7,771 nt of DNA, from NCBI GenBank assembly GCA_009786045.1, contig WQTY01000092.1, positions 1 to 7,771 on the forward strand. Direction: 5' to 3'. Below are positions 1-6,075 of this stretch, in pieces. The notes beneath the pieces are model-generated. The model worked only from the letters and a program-made list of their open reading frames with translations, did no database searches and was not told the DNA's origin. Position 1 is the first letter of the stretch. Each line of letters begins with the position of its first letter. Position numbers and translations under genes: made by a program. This stretch comes from Pseudomonadota bacterium. Its GTDB lineage: Bacteria; Myxococcota_A; Bradymonadia; UBA4248.

Positions 1-1114
1 TTCGTCGAAAACTCGCCACAAAGAACCCATTCAGCGTGAATTGTGGCTCGGTGACATTCGCGAATCGCGTTGCTCGCCGCATCCTTTCGATGCCAGTGCC
101 CATTTGTTCAATGTAGTCGATGCGATAGAGCATGCTGGAAATGACTGAATTTCTGGAAATGCTCAGTTTGCCGAAATTTTTATCGTTTATACCCTTGCAT
201 ACGCCACCAGGACTCACGATATCTACGCGATCATCGAATATTTCGACCATGACGCGCGCGCCTTTTTCGAAGTAATTGCGATGGCAAACCGCGTTCACAA
301 TGGCTTCGCGCAATGCCTCTTCTGGCAGTTCCCAAATATTCTCGCGCTGCAGTGATTTGATCCGAAAGCTCACATTCAAATGGCGTTTCAAAAAGGCGAC
401 AGCCGCATCTATATTGCTTACGATATCGTCGTTGAACTCTTTCGCGTCGATAATGATTGCCTTGTCAACGCCCTTGAACAACGCACACACAACGCCAGCA
501 TGTCTGAATTTCACGTCTATGCTGTTTTTTCTAAAAAACAATGCGCCTGCGTTAGTAAAACACAGTGTTTCGCCAACTCTCGCGGCACAATTCAAGTTTT
601 CCAAAATCGTTTCTTTGTCTAACACATTGGATATGCCAGCCTTTCGGACATAGAGCGCGTAAGCAGACTCATCAAATTTATCACTCACAGGCAAATCTTT
701 GCGAACGATCTCATCGTATCGAACCTGTTCTTCATTTTGAAAAAACTCAACAATGCTATCTCGCTCAAGTTTCTGCGAATTGGGACCTGTTCGAAGAAAA
801 AACCCCTTCGCACAAGCATAAGGCTTGTTCGTCCCTTCTGGCACAGTCACAACGACGATGTTTTCATGCACCGAAACTTCCACATCCAATCGCGGCTCGA
901 TCTGATTGACAGTGTCCTGAATACGTGAACGCGCAGAATTGCTCGTGTCTGTACCAACGATTTGCCCATCATCACCCACACCGATGAAAATCCGCCCACC
1001 CGATGCATTGGCAAAAGCACACACCTCCGAAGCCAACGACTTATCCGCTGTCTCTTTGAATTCTATACAACTGCTCTCACCCTCAGTGAGAATGGCGGCA
1101 AGATTTGTGAACAA
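1..1114 (-). CDS. AlbA_2 (Schlafen-type) / divergent ATPase putative transcriptional regulator, C-terminus cut by window edge
   Basis: The minus strand is open for 371 codons from a TTG start to the left edge. The start is well set: AAGGAG at 1128-1123 lies 8 nt before TTG, and the next in-frame ATG is near residue 289. Residues 10-115 match the AlbA_2 domain, with IEFKE at 17-21 and the stretch FANASGGRIFIGVGDDG at 34-50. Residues 262-345 match the GHKL-like ATPase part of the same family (COG2865): EEALREAIVNAVCHRNY at 265-281, DRVDIVSPGG at 295-304 and GTGIERM at 339-345. Such proteins are usually 400-550 residues long and often end in a winged helix, so the DNA-binding end is probably outside the window. 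They are thought to be ATP-linked DNA-binding regulators and are common in accessory and defence regions; the exact role is unknown. It lies 221 nt behind the DUF2442 gene, separated by hairpins, so it may have its own promoter. Confidence 0.88.
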   Translation of the reverse strand, partial: MFTNLAAILTEGESSCIEFKETADKSLASEVCAFANASGGRIFIGVGDDGQIVGTDTSNSARSRIQDTVNQIEPRLDVEVSVHENIVVVTVPEGTNKPYACAKGFFLRTGPNSQKLERDSIVEFFQNEEQVRYDEIVRKDLPVSDKFDESAYALYVRKAGISNVLDKETILENLNCAARVGETLCFTNAGALFFRKNSIDVKFRHAGVVCALFKGVDKAIIIDAKEFNDDIVSNIDAAVAFLKRHLNVSFRIKSLQRENIWELPEEALREAIVNAVCHRNYFEKGARVMVEIFDDRVDIVSPGGVCKGINDKNFGKLSISRNSVISSMLYRIDYIEQMGTGIERMRRATRFANVTEPQFTLNGFFVASFRR

Positions 1115-1176
1115 TGTGGTCGCTCCTTAGGGTCGGTTGTTAAGGACTTTTTGTGTGACGCGCCCTATCTCCCAAG

Positions 1177-1213
1177 TCTCCCTCTCTGAGGGAGATGTCT
1201 GCGACAGCAGACA
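1177..1213. repeat. Twin mini-hairpin intergenic repeat
   Basis: Two small perfect hairpins stand back to back. TCTCCCTC (1177-1184) pairs with GAGGGAGA (1188-1195) around a TCT loop, and TGTCTGC (1196-1202) pairs with GCAGACA (1207-1213) around GACA. The sequence lies between the DUF2442 gene and the AlbA_2 gene. No T-run follows on either strand, so it does not look like a standard terminator. A CCCTCTCTGAGGGAG-type module of this kind is familiar as dispersed intergenic repeats in unrelated bacteria; that comparison is from memory. Confidence 0.6.
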
Positions 1214-1238
1214 GAGGGTGCTGGTCGATACGGGCGCG

Positions 1239-1277
1239 GTCGCCGCTATTCGCCCTGCGGGACGAATACGCGGCGAC
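1239..1277 (-). repeat. Long imperfect hairpin, related to the repeat element at 7664-7763
   Basis: GTCGCCG (1239-1245) pairs with CGGCGAC (1271-1277), TATTCG (1247-1252) with CGAATA (1263-1268), and CCC with GGG around a TGC tip. Read on the minus strand, CGCGTAT opens the inner stem and ATAGCGGCG closes it. The same flanks surround the stem of the element at 7664-7763, although the stem bases differ and still pair. There is no T-run after it on the minus strand, so intrinsic termination of the DUF2442 transcript is not supported, but the hairpin could stabilise that transcript's 3' end. Confidence 0.6.
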
Positions 1278-1335
1278 AAAGCAAACGATGGACTGTGTGG
1301 CTCTAGCCGACGAGCGTCGCGCATAGAAAGACCTC

Positions 1336-1629
1336 TCATGTGATACGCTGATAACAATAACTGTTCATATACATTGACTCTGGCGCGATATCAATTTCCC
1401 CATCGCACCACGTGACAACACCATGCTCTATGGTAACATCACTAAATATCTTTTCGTCTGCCAGTGGCTTAAATGCTTCCTGAACCAATAGTTGTGACGC
1501 ATCGTACAAACGAAACTCGCCTGTACTAAACTCTAACAACATCATCATGTCATCCAACACTTTGACGCTGGCAATTTTGATATCATCTATGAGTTGTCCC
1601 GCATAAGCAATGCCATCTACAATATACAT
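1336..1629 (-). CDS. DUF2442 domain protein
   Basis: This 97-residue protein matches DUF2442 over about residues 18-88. The pattern visible is VKVLDD (22-27), LLEFSTGEFRLYD (31-43), FKPLAD (53-58), then VTIEHGVVTW (65-74) and IAPESMY (81-87), the usual order in the family. Its length is typical. It starts 11 nt after the DUF4160 stop; AGGG in that gap, just past the TAA, can serve as a weak ribosome site, so the two genes are probably translated from one message. DUF2442 proteins often sit beside DUF4160 proteins. The pair has the size and layout of a toxin-antitoxin module, but I know of no firm biochemical role. No membrane segment or catalytic motif is visible. Confidence 0.85.
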   Translation of the reverse strand: MYIVDGIAYAGQLIDDIKIASVKVLDDMMMLLEFSTGEFRLYDASQLLVQEAFKPLADEKIFSDVTIEHGVVTWCDGEIDIAPESMYMNSYCYQRIT

Positions 1630-1640
1630 ACTGTTACCCT

Positions 1641-1904
1641 TTACAGTGGTCTAATTTTGCTAAATTGCTCGCCTCGAACCGCCTTGTTCCAAGCCGCATA
1701 CGCCTCATCCTCGTGCAAAGCAAGCCATCCAACGACCATTTTTAGTTGTTTATAGGGCAGTGAGCCCGAAAGCAACTCGCCGTCTATGGCAATGCTTGCG
1801 CAATACTCACCATAATATACATGAACATGTGGTTTGTTATGTTGCGCAATATCGTTGTACAGCAATTTGATGATGATTCCATAGAATCGCGATAACTCTG
1901 GCAT
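1641..1904 (-). CDS. DUF4160 domain protein
   Basis: This 87-residue protein matches DUF4160 along its whole length. It has the family start (MPELSRFYGIIIKLLYND), the signature PHVHVYYGEY at residues 25-34, DGELLSGSLP at 41-50 and a C-terminal helix (LALHEDEAYAAWNKA, 61-75) ending in KIRPL. The ATG is preceded by AAGGA with good spacing, and the gene begins 15 nt after the HEPN stop. The paired histidines in the PHVHV motif are a family hallmark whose purpose is unknown to me. Tight linkage to DUF2442 suggests the two proteins act together, possibly as a toxin-antitoxin-like pair; that is inference. Being in the HEPN transcript also allows a role as accessory or control genes of that protein. 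Confidence 0.86.
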   Translation of the reverse strand: MPELSRFYGIIIKLLYNDIAQHNKPHVHVYYGEYCASIAIDGELLSGSLPYKQLKMVVGWLALHEDEAYAAWNKAVRGEQFSKIRPL

Positions 1905-1919
1905 AGTCTTTTCCTTGCA

Positions 1920-3497
1920 TTATGTCTGATTTCTAACTTTATAGAAACCTACCTGTTTTGAGTTTATGTTCTCATCGGATGTCATCATCGGAAATCCGCG
2001 ACTGAAAATCGCATTGATTATATTAAAAATTTCATTCTCACTGTAACCAATTTCGCGTAAAACTATGCAGTAGTTCAGCCACTCAGTAGTCAAATAATCC
2101 AAACTTATCCAATTATACACCTCTTCTCTCATATTACCGTGCGCGAAATTGTTTCGCTGTTTTTCAATTCTAGGTGGGAGTTCATCTATAATTGTTTTGA
2201 ATTCCAGAAACACAAGAGATTTCATATTATTCTCACAGTCTACCCATTCCCCAATAACAGGCGAATAAAGCCAACTGGTAAACTTTGAGATAACGTTTTC
2301 GAACTGTTTAAGGGAATGCCTGAGTTTTGTAGAGAGGTTGATTGACAAATGCTTAATCCCCTTACGAATGAAGCTCAGATGCTTGCATTGCTTTGAATTA
2401 TATTTCTTGCCTTTGGATAATGATTCTAAGGCACTTAAGCAATCTTCAATTACTTCAGATTTTTTGGAATCCGGCTTAATATCCATGTATTCATTGGCAT
2501 TCCACTCAAATGCCGCTGTAATCAATAGCAATCTACCAATGGTATAACGAGAACGCTCTTTTGAGGAACAAGGAATATGAGCGGTGTACAGTTTATTTTC
2601 AGAAATAAATTTGAATAAATCTGATATTTTTGTCTCTAATAATCTATATAAGTTATGGTTTAATCTATTATAGTCATCGCTTTCCTCTGCTTCTTGTATG
2701 CGTTCATTATTGAAAGAAAGAGTATTTATACACTTTATATATTTTTTTTCTGATTCTGGAGGCAAATCATGTAGGATAGGATCAAAGGTGTCTTCACGTT
2801 CCGTGAGCAACACAACTTTACCCAAATATACGTTGGTACGGTAGTAGACGAATGCAAGAAATTTTTTCACAATCTGATACAACTGAACAAGTATATCAAT
2901 ATCTCTGGTTTTTTTGAATTCCAACTTCAAGATTGAACACATTTTTACAGGCGTCTCGCCTGCTGGCCATCCCGCTCCAAAATTAACAAACAATGTTGCA
3001 TTCACCTGCATGCTGTTGAAGTCAAACGAGAAGTGTTTCGCATTTTCTTCGCGTGAGATGAATTCCAGTTTATGTTCTGCCATTACACTCTGAAAACAAT
3101 TGTCTTTCAGAGCGAAATCTGTTGGGTAAAAATGGCTCAACTCCTTACACGAAAAACTCATGCTACTGAACATTGGCTCGTCATCTTGCAGAACTAGACA
3201 CAATTCAACCACGCATGTTGATATATTCCCGATAGGTATTCTCCCAGTAGATACAAGTGGATCATCTTGAAATGGAAGTCGATGCATAAAAAATACAATC
3301 GTCTCGCCACTCTTCGTAATATTTCCTGCTACATATTTACGATCCGTGGTAAACTTTGGGCATGGTATGGATATGTATTTAGGAAATTTTTCATCTACAA
3401 AGAGGAAGTCTCTGCTATAGACGCTGAGCTTGCCATCTTCGTATTCATAGGGCATCCAGCAATTAGCACTTTGTATATAAACGTTGCCTGTTATCAT
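1920..3497 (-). CDS. ApeA-like HEPN-domain protein, putative antiphage RNase
   Basis: This is a 525-residue soluble protein with no signal peptide. The C-terminal part carries the HEPN nuclease signature RNNFAHGN, with Arg448 and His453 in the RX4H arrangement; these are the expected catalytic residues for RNA cleavage. Helices on both sides (about 290-500) fit a HEPN fold. The first 270 residues look beta-rich; FSSMSFSCKELSHFY at 110-124 and the opening 'W-x-P ... G-K-L' pattern resemble the ApeA N-terminal domain, which is known from antiphage HEPN proteins of similar length. ApeA-type proteins are believed to sense phage and then shut down the cell by RNA cleavage. The ATG follows GAGG by 5 nt, and that site overlaps the methyltransferase stop, which implies translational coupling. 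The gene is strikingly AT-rich (19 G/C in bases 2401-2460 against 39 in 5101-5160), a sign of transfer. The HEPN call is firm; the ApeA kinship is less so. Confidence 0.75.
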   Translation of the reverse strand: MITGNVYIQSANCWMPYEYEDGKLSVYSRDFLFVDEKFPKYISIPCPKFTTDRKYVAGNITKSGETIVFFMHRLPFQDDPLVSTGRIPIGNISTCVVELCLVLQDDEPMFSSMSFSCKELSHFYPTDFALKDNCFQSVMAEHKLEFISREENAKHFSFDFNSMQVNATLFVNFGAGWPAGETPVKMCSILKLEFKKTRDIDILVQLYQIVKKFLAFVYYRTNVYLGKVVLLTEREDTFDPILHDLPPESEKKYIKCINTLSFNNERIQEAEESDDYNRLNHNLYRLLETKISDLFKFISENKLYTAHIPCSSKERSRYTIGRLLLITAAFEWNANEYMDIKPDSKKSEVIEDCLSALESLSKGKKYNSKQCKHLSFIRKGIKHLSINLSTKLRHSLKQFENVISKFTSWLYSPVIGEWVDCENNMKSLVFLEFKTIIDELPPRIEKQRNNFAHGNMREEVYNWISLDYLTTEWLNYCIVLREIGYSENEIFNIINAIFSRGFPMMTSDENINSKQVGFYKVRNQT

Positions 3498-3504
3498 TAT
3501 TGCC

Positions 3505-4008
3505 TCACAATCTCACCAATATGCAACGACATGTTGCTATTTGATTCTTACTCCCTCTCTCAAATATCGCAGCCACAAACTCGTCGAAAACATTTTGCTC
3601 AACCAGTCGCGGAACATGCTCCATGGTCACCAGCTCTGGTGACAGTTCGCCCACGAGCCTCGAAAAATGCCGCAGAAGCCACCAACGCTTGTCAGATTCA
3701 GTCGCCTTCTGATTGTAGGTTGAAAATGTCTGGCATGGCGCACAGCCAGACAGGAGTCTAATGCCGTTTTTTCTGCAATGGCGTCCAAGCTCACTGGCCT
3801 CTAGCATTTCTACCGATTTGAGCAAAAACTTGGCACTATTGTTGGCATCATAGGGATACTCACAAGCTGGGTCAATATCGACACCAAGGCACACATCAAT
3901 ACCGGCCTTCATGAGGCCATGTGTGAGTCCTCCTGCGCCACAAAACAAGTCGATAGCATCTATCTTCCGCTTTGGCTTCGCACCAGTTGTAACCCCATTG
4001 GTCTTCAT
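3505..4008 (-). CDS. DNA cytosine-5 methyltransferase, truncated (motifs I-VI only)
   Basis: From ATG 4008 the product has 167 residues. Motif I is AIDLFCGAGG (18-27), the cofactor-binding GVDIDPAC follows at 42-49, and motif IV is GCAPCQTFS (88-96) with catalytic Cys92. Motif VI reads MEHVPRL at 129-135, with His where Asn is usual in the E-N-V triplet. The protein then stops: motif VIII, the target-recognition domain and motifs IX-X are missing, and the family is normally over 300 residues. It cannot be active alone unless a separate second subunit exists, as in split enzymes such as M.AquI; none is in the window. An alternative TTG start at 4044 has GGTGA upstream and would add 12 residues. 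ATG is preferred because it has GAGGA 10 nt upstream and puts motif I at the usual distance from the start. The C-terminal residues GSKNQIATCRCILVRL look like junk after a deletion. The HEPN ATG is 7 nt downstream. Confidence 0.82.
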   Translation of the reverse strand: MKTNGVTTGAKPKRKIDAIDLFCGAGGLTHGLMKAGIDVCLGVDIDPACEYPYDANNSAKFLLKSVEMLEASELGRHCRKNGIRLLSGCAPCQTFSTYNQKATESDKRWWLLRHFSRLVGELSPELVTMEHVPRLVEQNVFDEFVAAIFERGSKNQIATCRCILVRL

Positions 4009-4140
4009 TGATATCGAATCCTCGCCTGCATCGTTCCTGAACAAATTCTAGTCACCAGAGAGCAGGAAGGTCGTCTGAACTGGCGCTTGCCCTGCGGGAT
4101 CACACATGAATCAGACGAGAATCCGCTCTCTCAGCAGCTA

Positions 4141-4149
4141 ATTGTACCA
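4141..4149 (-). promoter_or_regulatory. Candidate extended -10 promoter for the methyltransferase-HEPN operon
   Basis: The minus strand reads TGGTACAAT here: a TACAAT -10 hexamer with the TGn extension. Transcription would start about 130 nt before the methyltransferase ATG. There is no good -35 hexamer; the position 17 nt upstream reads CGTCAC and lies in the arm of the perfect inverted repeat at 4156-4190. The call rests on sequence resemblance alone. Confidence 0.3.
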
Positions 4150-4155
4150 AGATTT

Positions 4156-4190
4156 TGCCATTTGTGACGAAAAAGCCGTCACAAATGGCA
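4156..4190. repeat. Perfect 14-bp inverted repeat with 7-nt loop
   Basis: TGCCATTTGTGACG (4156-4169) is matched exactly by CGTCACAAATGGCA (4177-4190) around the loop AAAAAGC. The repeat differs in base composition from the GC-rich palindromes nearby. It covers the region where a -35 element for the candidate leftward promoter would be, so it could be an operator. It could also be a stable hairpin or the end of a small mobile repeat. No useful T-run follows on either strand. Confidence 0.7.
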
Positions 4191-4232
4191 GGCAACGTCA
4201 CACCTTTGCTCTCCACAGGCAATGCGTTGTAG

Positions 4233-4335
4233 GGGCAACCCTTGCGGTTGCCCTTCGCAGATCATGCGGGGCGAACTCTGTTCGCCCGATCTATATCAGG
4301 GTTTCCCGAGCGGGGCGTTGCGGGGTGTCCCCGCA
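4233..4335. repeat. Cluster of GC-rich intergenic hairpins (REP-like)
   Basis: Four stems follow one another. GGGCAACC (4233-4240) pairs with GGTTGCCC (4246-4253). GGGCGAAC (4269-4276) pairs with GTTCGCCC (4280-4287), and AGATC/GATCT adds an outer stem. CCCG/CGGG lies at 4305-4314. TGCGGGG (4319-4325) pairs with CCCCGCA (4329-4335). This is the core of the roughly 550-nt gap between the methyltransferase start and the 477-residue gene. The small reading frames across it are repeat sequence without ribosome sites and are not genes. The dispersed REP-like nature is inferred from the pattern. Confidence 0.65.
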
Positions 4336-4337
4336 CA

Positions 4338-4403
4338 GGGGGTAGACGCGTATCGGCACGCGGTTGTCCGCGTGCCGAAAGCGGCGTAGGGGGCGCGGCC
4401 CCC
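4338..4403 (+). repeat. Composite palindromic repeat element, copy A
   Basis: The element begins with GGGGGTAGACGCGTATCGGC (4338-4357), found again as its exact reverse complement at 7744-7763. It continues with a perfect 10-bp hairpin, CGGCACGCGG (4354-4363) with CCGCGTGCCG (4368-4377) around TTGT. Next comes GCCGAAAGCGGCGTAGGGGG, which matches the other copy at 18 of 20 bases, and it ends in the hairpin GGGGGC-GCG-GCCCCC (4389-4403). The central stem differs completely from that of copy B while the flanks are conserved. Confidence 0.8.
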
Positions 4404-4501
4404 CTCACCAGAGCGTTTTTAGTTTAAGTGACAACAGCGTTTCTTCTATTTGCAAAGCGAGAAATGCCGCTCAAGAATAACATTTTGCCCTTTACCCACA
4501 A

Positions 4502-4548
4502 GCGATACGCAGTATCGCAGGGGGTGTGGGGGAGCAATGCTCCCCCAC
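4502..4548. repeat. Double palindrome next to the stop of the 477-residue gene
   Basis: GCGATAC (4502-4508) pairs with GTATCGC (4512-4518). After AGGGGGT comes the near-perfect palindrome GTGGGGGAGCA (4526-4536) with TGCTCCCCCAC (4538-4548). It lies 16 nt past the stop at 4565. On the minus strand the T-runs come before the hairpin, and on the plus strand A-runs come after it, so it does not fit an intrinsic terminator in either direction. It may still act as a transcript-end stabiliser. The CGCAGGGGG join resembles the repeat element at 7664-7763. Confidence 0.65.
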
Positions 4549-4564
4549 AAAAAAACAAAAAACT

Positions 4565-5998
4565 CTACTTATTCAACCCCTCGGCCCATTGTTTGATTTT
4601 GGGGTAGGGGGAGTCGAGCGCAAGGAGGCGATACTTTTCGGGCTGCCAGGCCACGCCAACGCGCAGGGCGGATTTGGCGAGGGATTCGCTGTCCATTTCG
4701 AGGGCGTGGTGCAGAAATGCGTCTCGAATATCGGCGTCGACTTTTGACCATTGCAAGTCGAGTTTGTCGACGAGAATGGCCGCTGAGCTTGCGTGTGTGA
4801 TGGGCCAGTTGGCGGCGGCCTTGAGGAGGTTTGTGAGTTCGCCTGCCTGCACCAGCCAGGCGATGGCATCGTGGCGAACTTCCGAGCGCATTTTCAGAAG
4901 CGAAATGGCGTAGATTTTTTCTCCTTCGAGACATCGCATGAGCCGTGCTTTGAGGATATCTTTCGGGAAGGCTGACGTTTGCAGAATCGTCTGGAGCGGC
5001 GTCTGGATGCCCTTGATGTCGAGCGCAGGCCAGCCGAGGAGGCCAAGAACGACCCCGAGATAGAGTTCGATGTCGTCCTCAAGGTTGGCGGCAGCGATTT
5101 CTGCAATGAGGCAGGCGTCATCCCAGCGAATGCTGAAGTTTCCGTCGCGGCCGGGCTGGGGCGTGCCACTCAGTGCCCAGACAAAATTCTCCCAGTCCTG
5201 ACGCGAAATGTCGTCGTAGCTGTCGAGATAGAGGAGAATCTGCGTGAGGTAACTGGCCACGGGATAACCCGAACGACAATGCAGGCAGGCCAGCGCGTCT
5301 TTTGCAAGCGCGCGCAAATCTTCATTCGGCAAAAGCAGCGATGCACAGTAAAAGACCTCTCCCACAAATCCGCCCTGTGTCGACATCAGATCGAGCGGCA
5401 GGAGCGCGTAGCGATCCGCGATAGACTCAAGGTGAGACATCTGAGCAGAATTCAGGTGCAGGTGAAGCCGCTTCTCGGCGATGATCTCGACTTTTTCCCG
5501 GGCCGAAGCTGGCAATTTGGCGAGGAGATCGGAGAAACGTCGGCGTTCCTCAGGATTTTCGGAGATAAAGAAGGGCGTGATGCTCTGAGGATTAAGCCAG
5601 TCAATGCGCTGATGGTTTGGCAGTGCGAGATCGCAGCCCTGGCCCACAGACCCCGTATCTTCGCTCTCCTCCTCTGACATGCTCTGAGAGGATTCTTCCT
5701 TTTGAGTTTGTGGCGACACGCCGCCCTGAGTATGACCCTTTTTGCTTTGGTAGTCCTGCATTAACCCGGAAAGAAGCGGGTTGTTGCCTACCATCTGCTG
5801 AAAAGCAGGATTGTTCATGCTCTCAGCAATCTGCTGCTGCATCTCCGGTGTTTTCGACATCTGGTCGAGTTCGCCTAATAGCTCTGGATGCTGAAACAAC
5901 TCCCCAATGAAGGCCATCGGATTGTTCTGGAACTTGTCTAGTCCGCCGAGCTTGTTGATCATTCCAAGAATGGTGGATTCTATGCTGTCCTTTGTCAT
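4565..5998 (-). CDS. Unknown protein with N-terminal STI1/ubiquilin-like repeats and helical C-terminus
   Basis: I do not recognise this 477-residue protein as a whole. Residues 20-82 contain repeated asparagine-proline turns between short amphipathic helices: NNP at 25-27, HPE at 37-39, PEMQQQIAESMNNP at 51-64 and NNP at 72-74. Glutamine, methionine and phenylalanine line the helices. This looks like the STI1 motif of ubiquilin and Hop, which binds chaperones or hydrophobic client segments; the match is by eye. A polar, acidic, serine/glutamine-rich linker spans about 83-120. Residues 150-475 are helical and alanine/leucine-rich, possibly HEAT-like, with WP/WQ turns. There is no signal peptide or membrane segment, so it is probably cytoplasmic. 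The ATG has GAGG about 7 nt upstream. The gene lies 77 nt after pyruvate kinase in the same direction and may be co-transcribed; a 7-bp imperfect stem (one G-U pair) in that gap has no T-run. Base composition matches pyruvate kinase. Confidence 0.8.
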   Translation of the reverse strand: MTKDSIESTILGMINKLGGLDKFQNNPMAFIGELFQHPELLGELDQMSKTPEMQQQIAESMNNPAFQQMVGNNPLLSGLMQDYQSKKGHTQGGVSPQTQKEESSQSMSEEESEDTGSVGQGCDLALPNHQRIDWLNPQSITPFFISENPEERRRFSDLLAKLPASAREKVEIIAEKRLHLHLNSAQMSHLESIADRYALLPLDLMSTQGGFVGEVFYCASLLLPNEDLRALAKDALACLHCRSGYPVASYLTQILLYLDSYDDISRQDWENFVWALSGTPQPGRDGNFSIRWDDACLIAEIAAANLEDDIELYLGVVLGLLGWPALDIKGIQTPLQTILQTSAFPKDILKARLMRCLEGEKIYAISLLKMRSEVRHDAIAWLVQAGELTNLLKAAANWPITHASSAAILVDKLDLQWSKVDADIRDAFLHHALEMDSESLAKSALRVGVAWQPEKYRLLALDSPYPKIKQWAEGLNK

Positions 5999-6075
5999 GG
6001 TCTTGCCTCATAAGCGAGAATATGGACGGCTGCGAGAAGCGCCGCCCAGGCCGGAAAAACTTGCACACGAAATCT

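Noticed and set aside
276..909. Several plus-strand open frames
   Set aside because: The minus strand is continuously open with clear AlbA_2 and ATPase motifs, so these are shadows.
3267..3761. A 164-residue open frame on the plus strand spanning the HEPN and methyltransferase junction
   Set aside because: It crosses two convincing minus-strand genes and shows no domain.
4142..4427. Short plus-strand open frames in the large intergenic gap
   Set aside because: They consist of palindromic repeat sequence and have no protein similarity.
4156..4548. CRISPR array
   Set aside because: The repeats are individual hairpins of different sequence without equal spacing or unique spacers.
4526..4564. 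Intrinsic terminator after the 477-residue gene
   Set aside because: A strong hairpin is present, but on the minus strand the T-run comes before it rather than after, and on the plus strand it is followed by A.
4979..5677. A 232-residue open frame on the plus strand
   Set aside because: It is antisense to the 477-residue gene, has no family resemblance, and reflects codon bias in the real frame.
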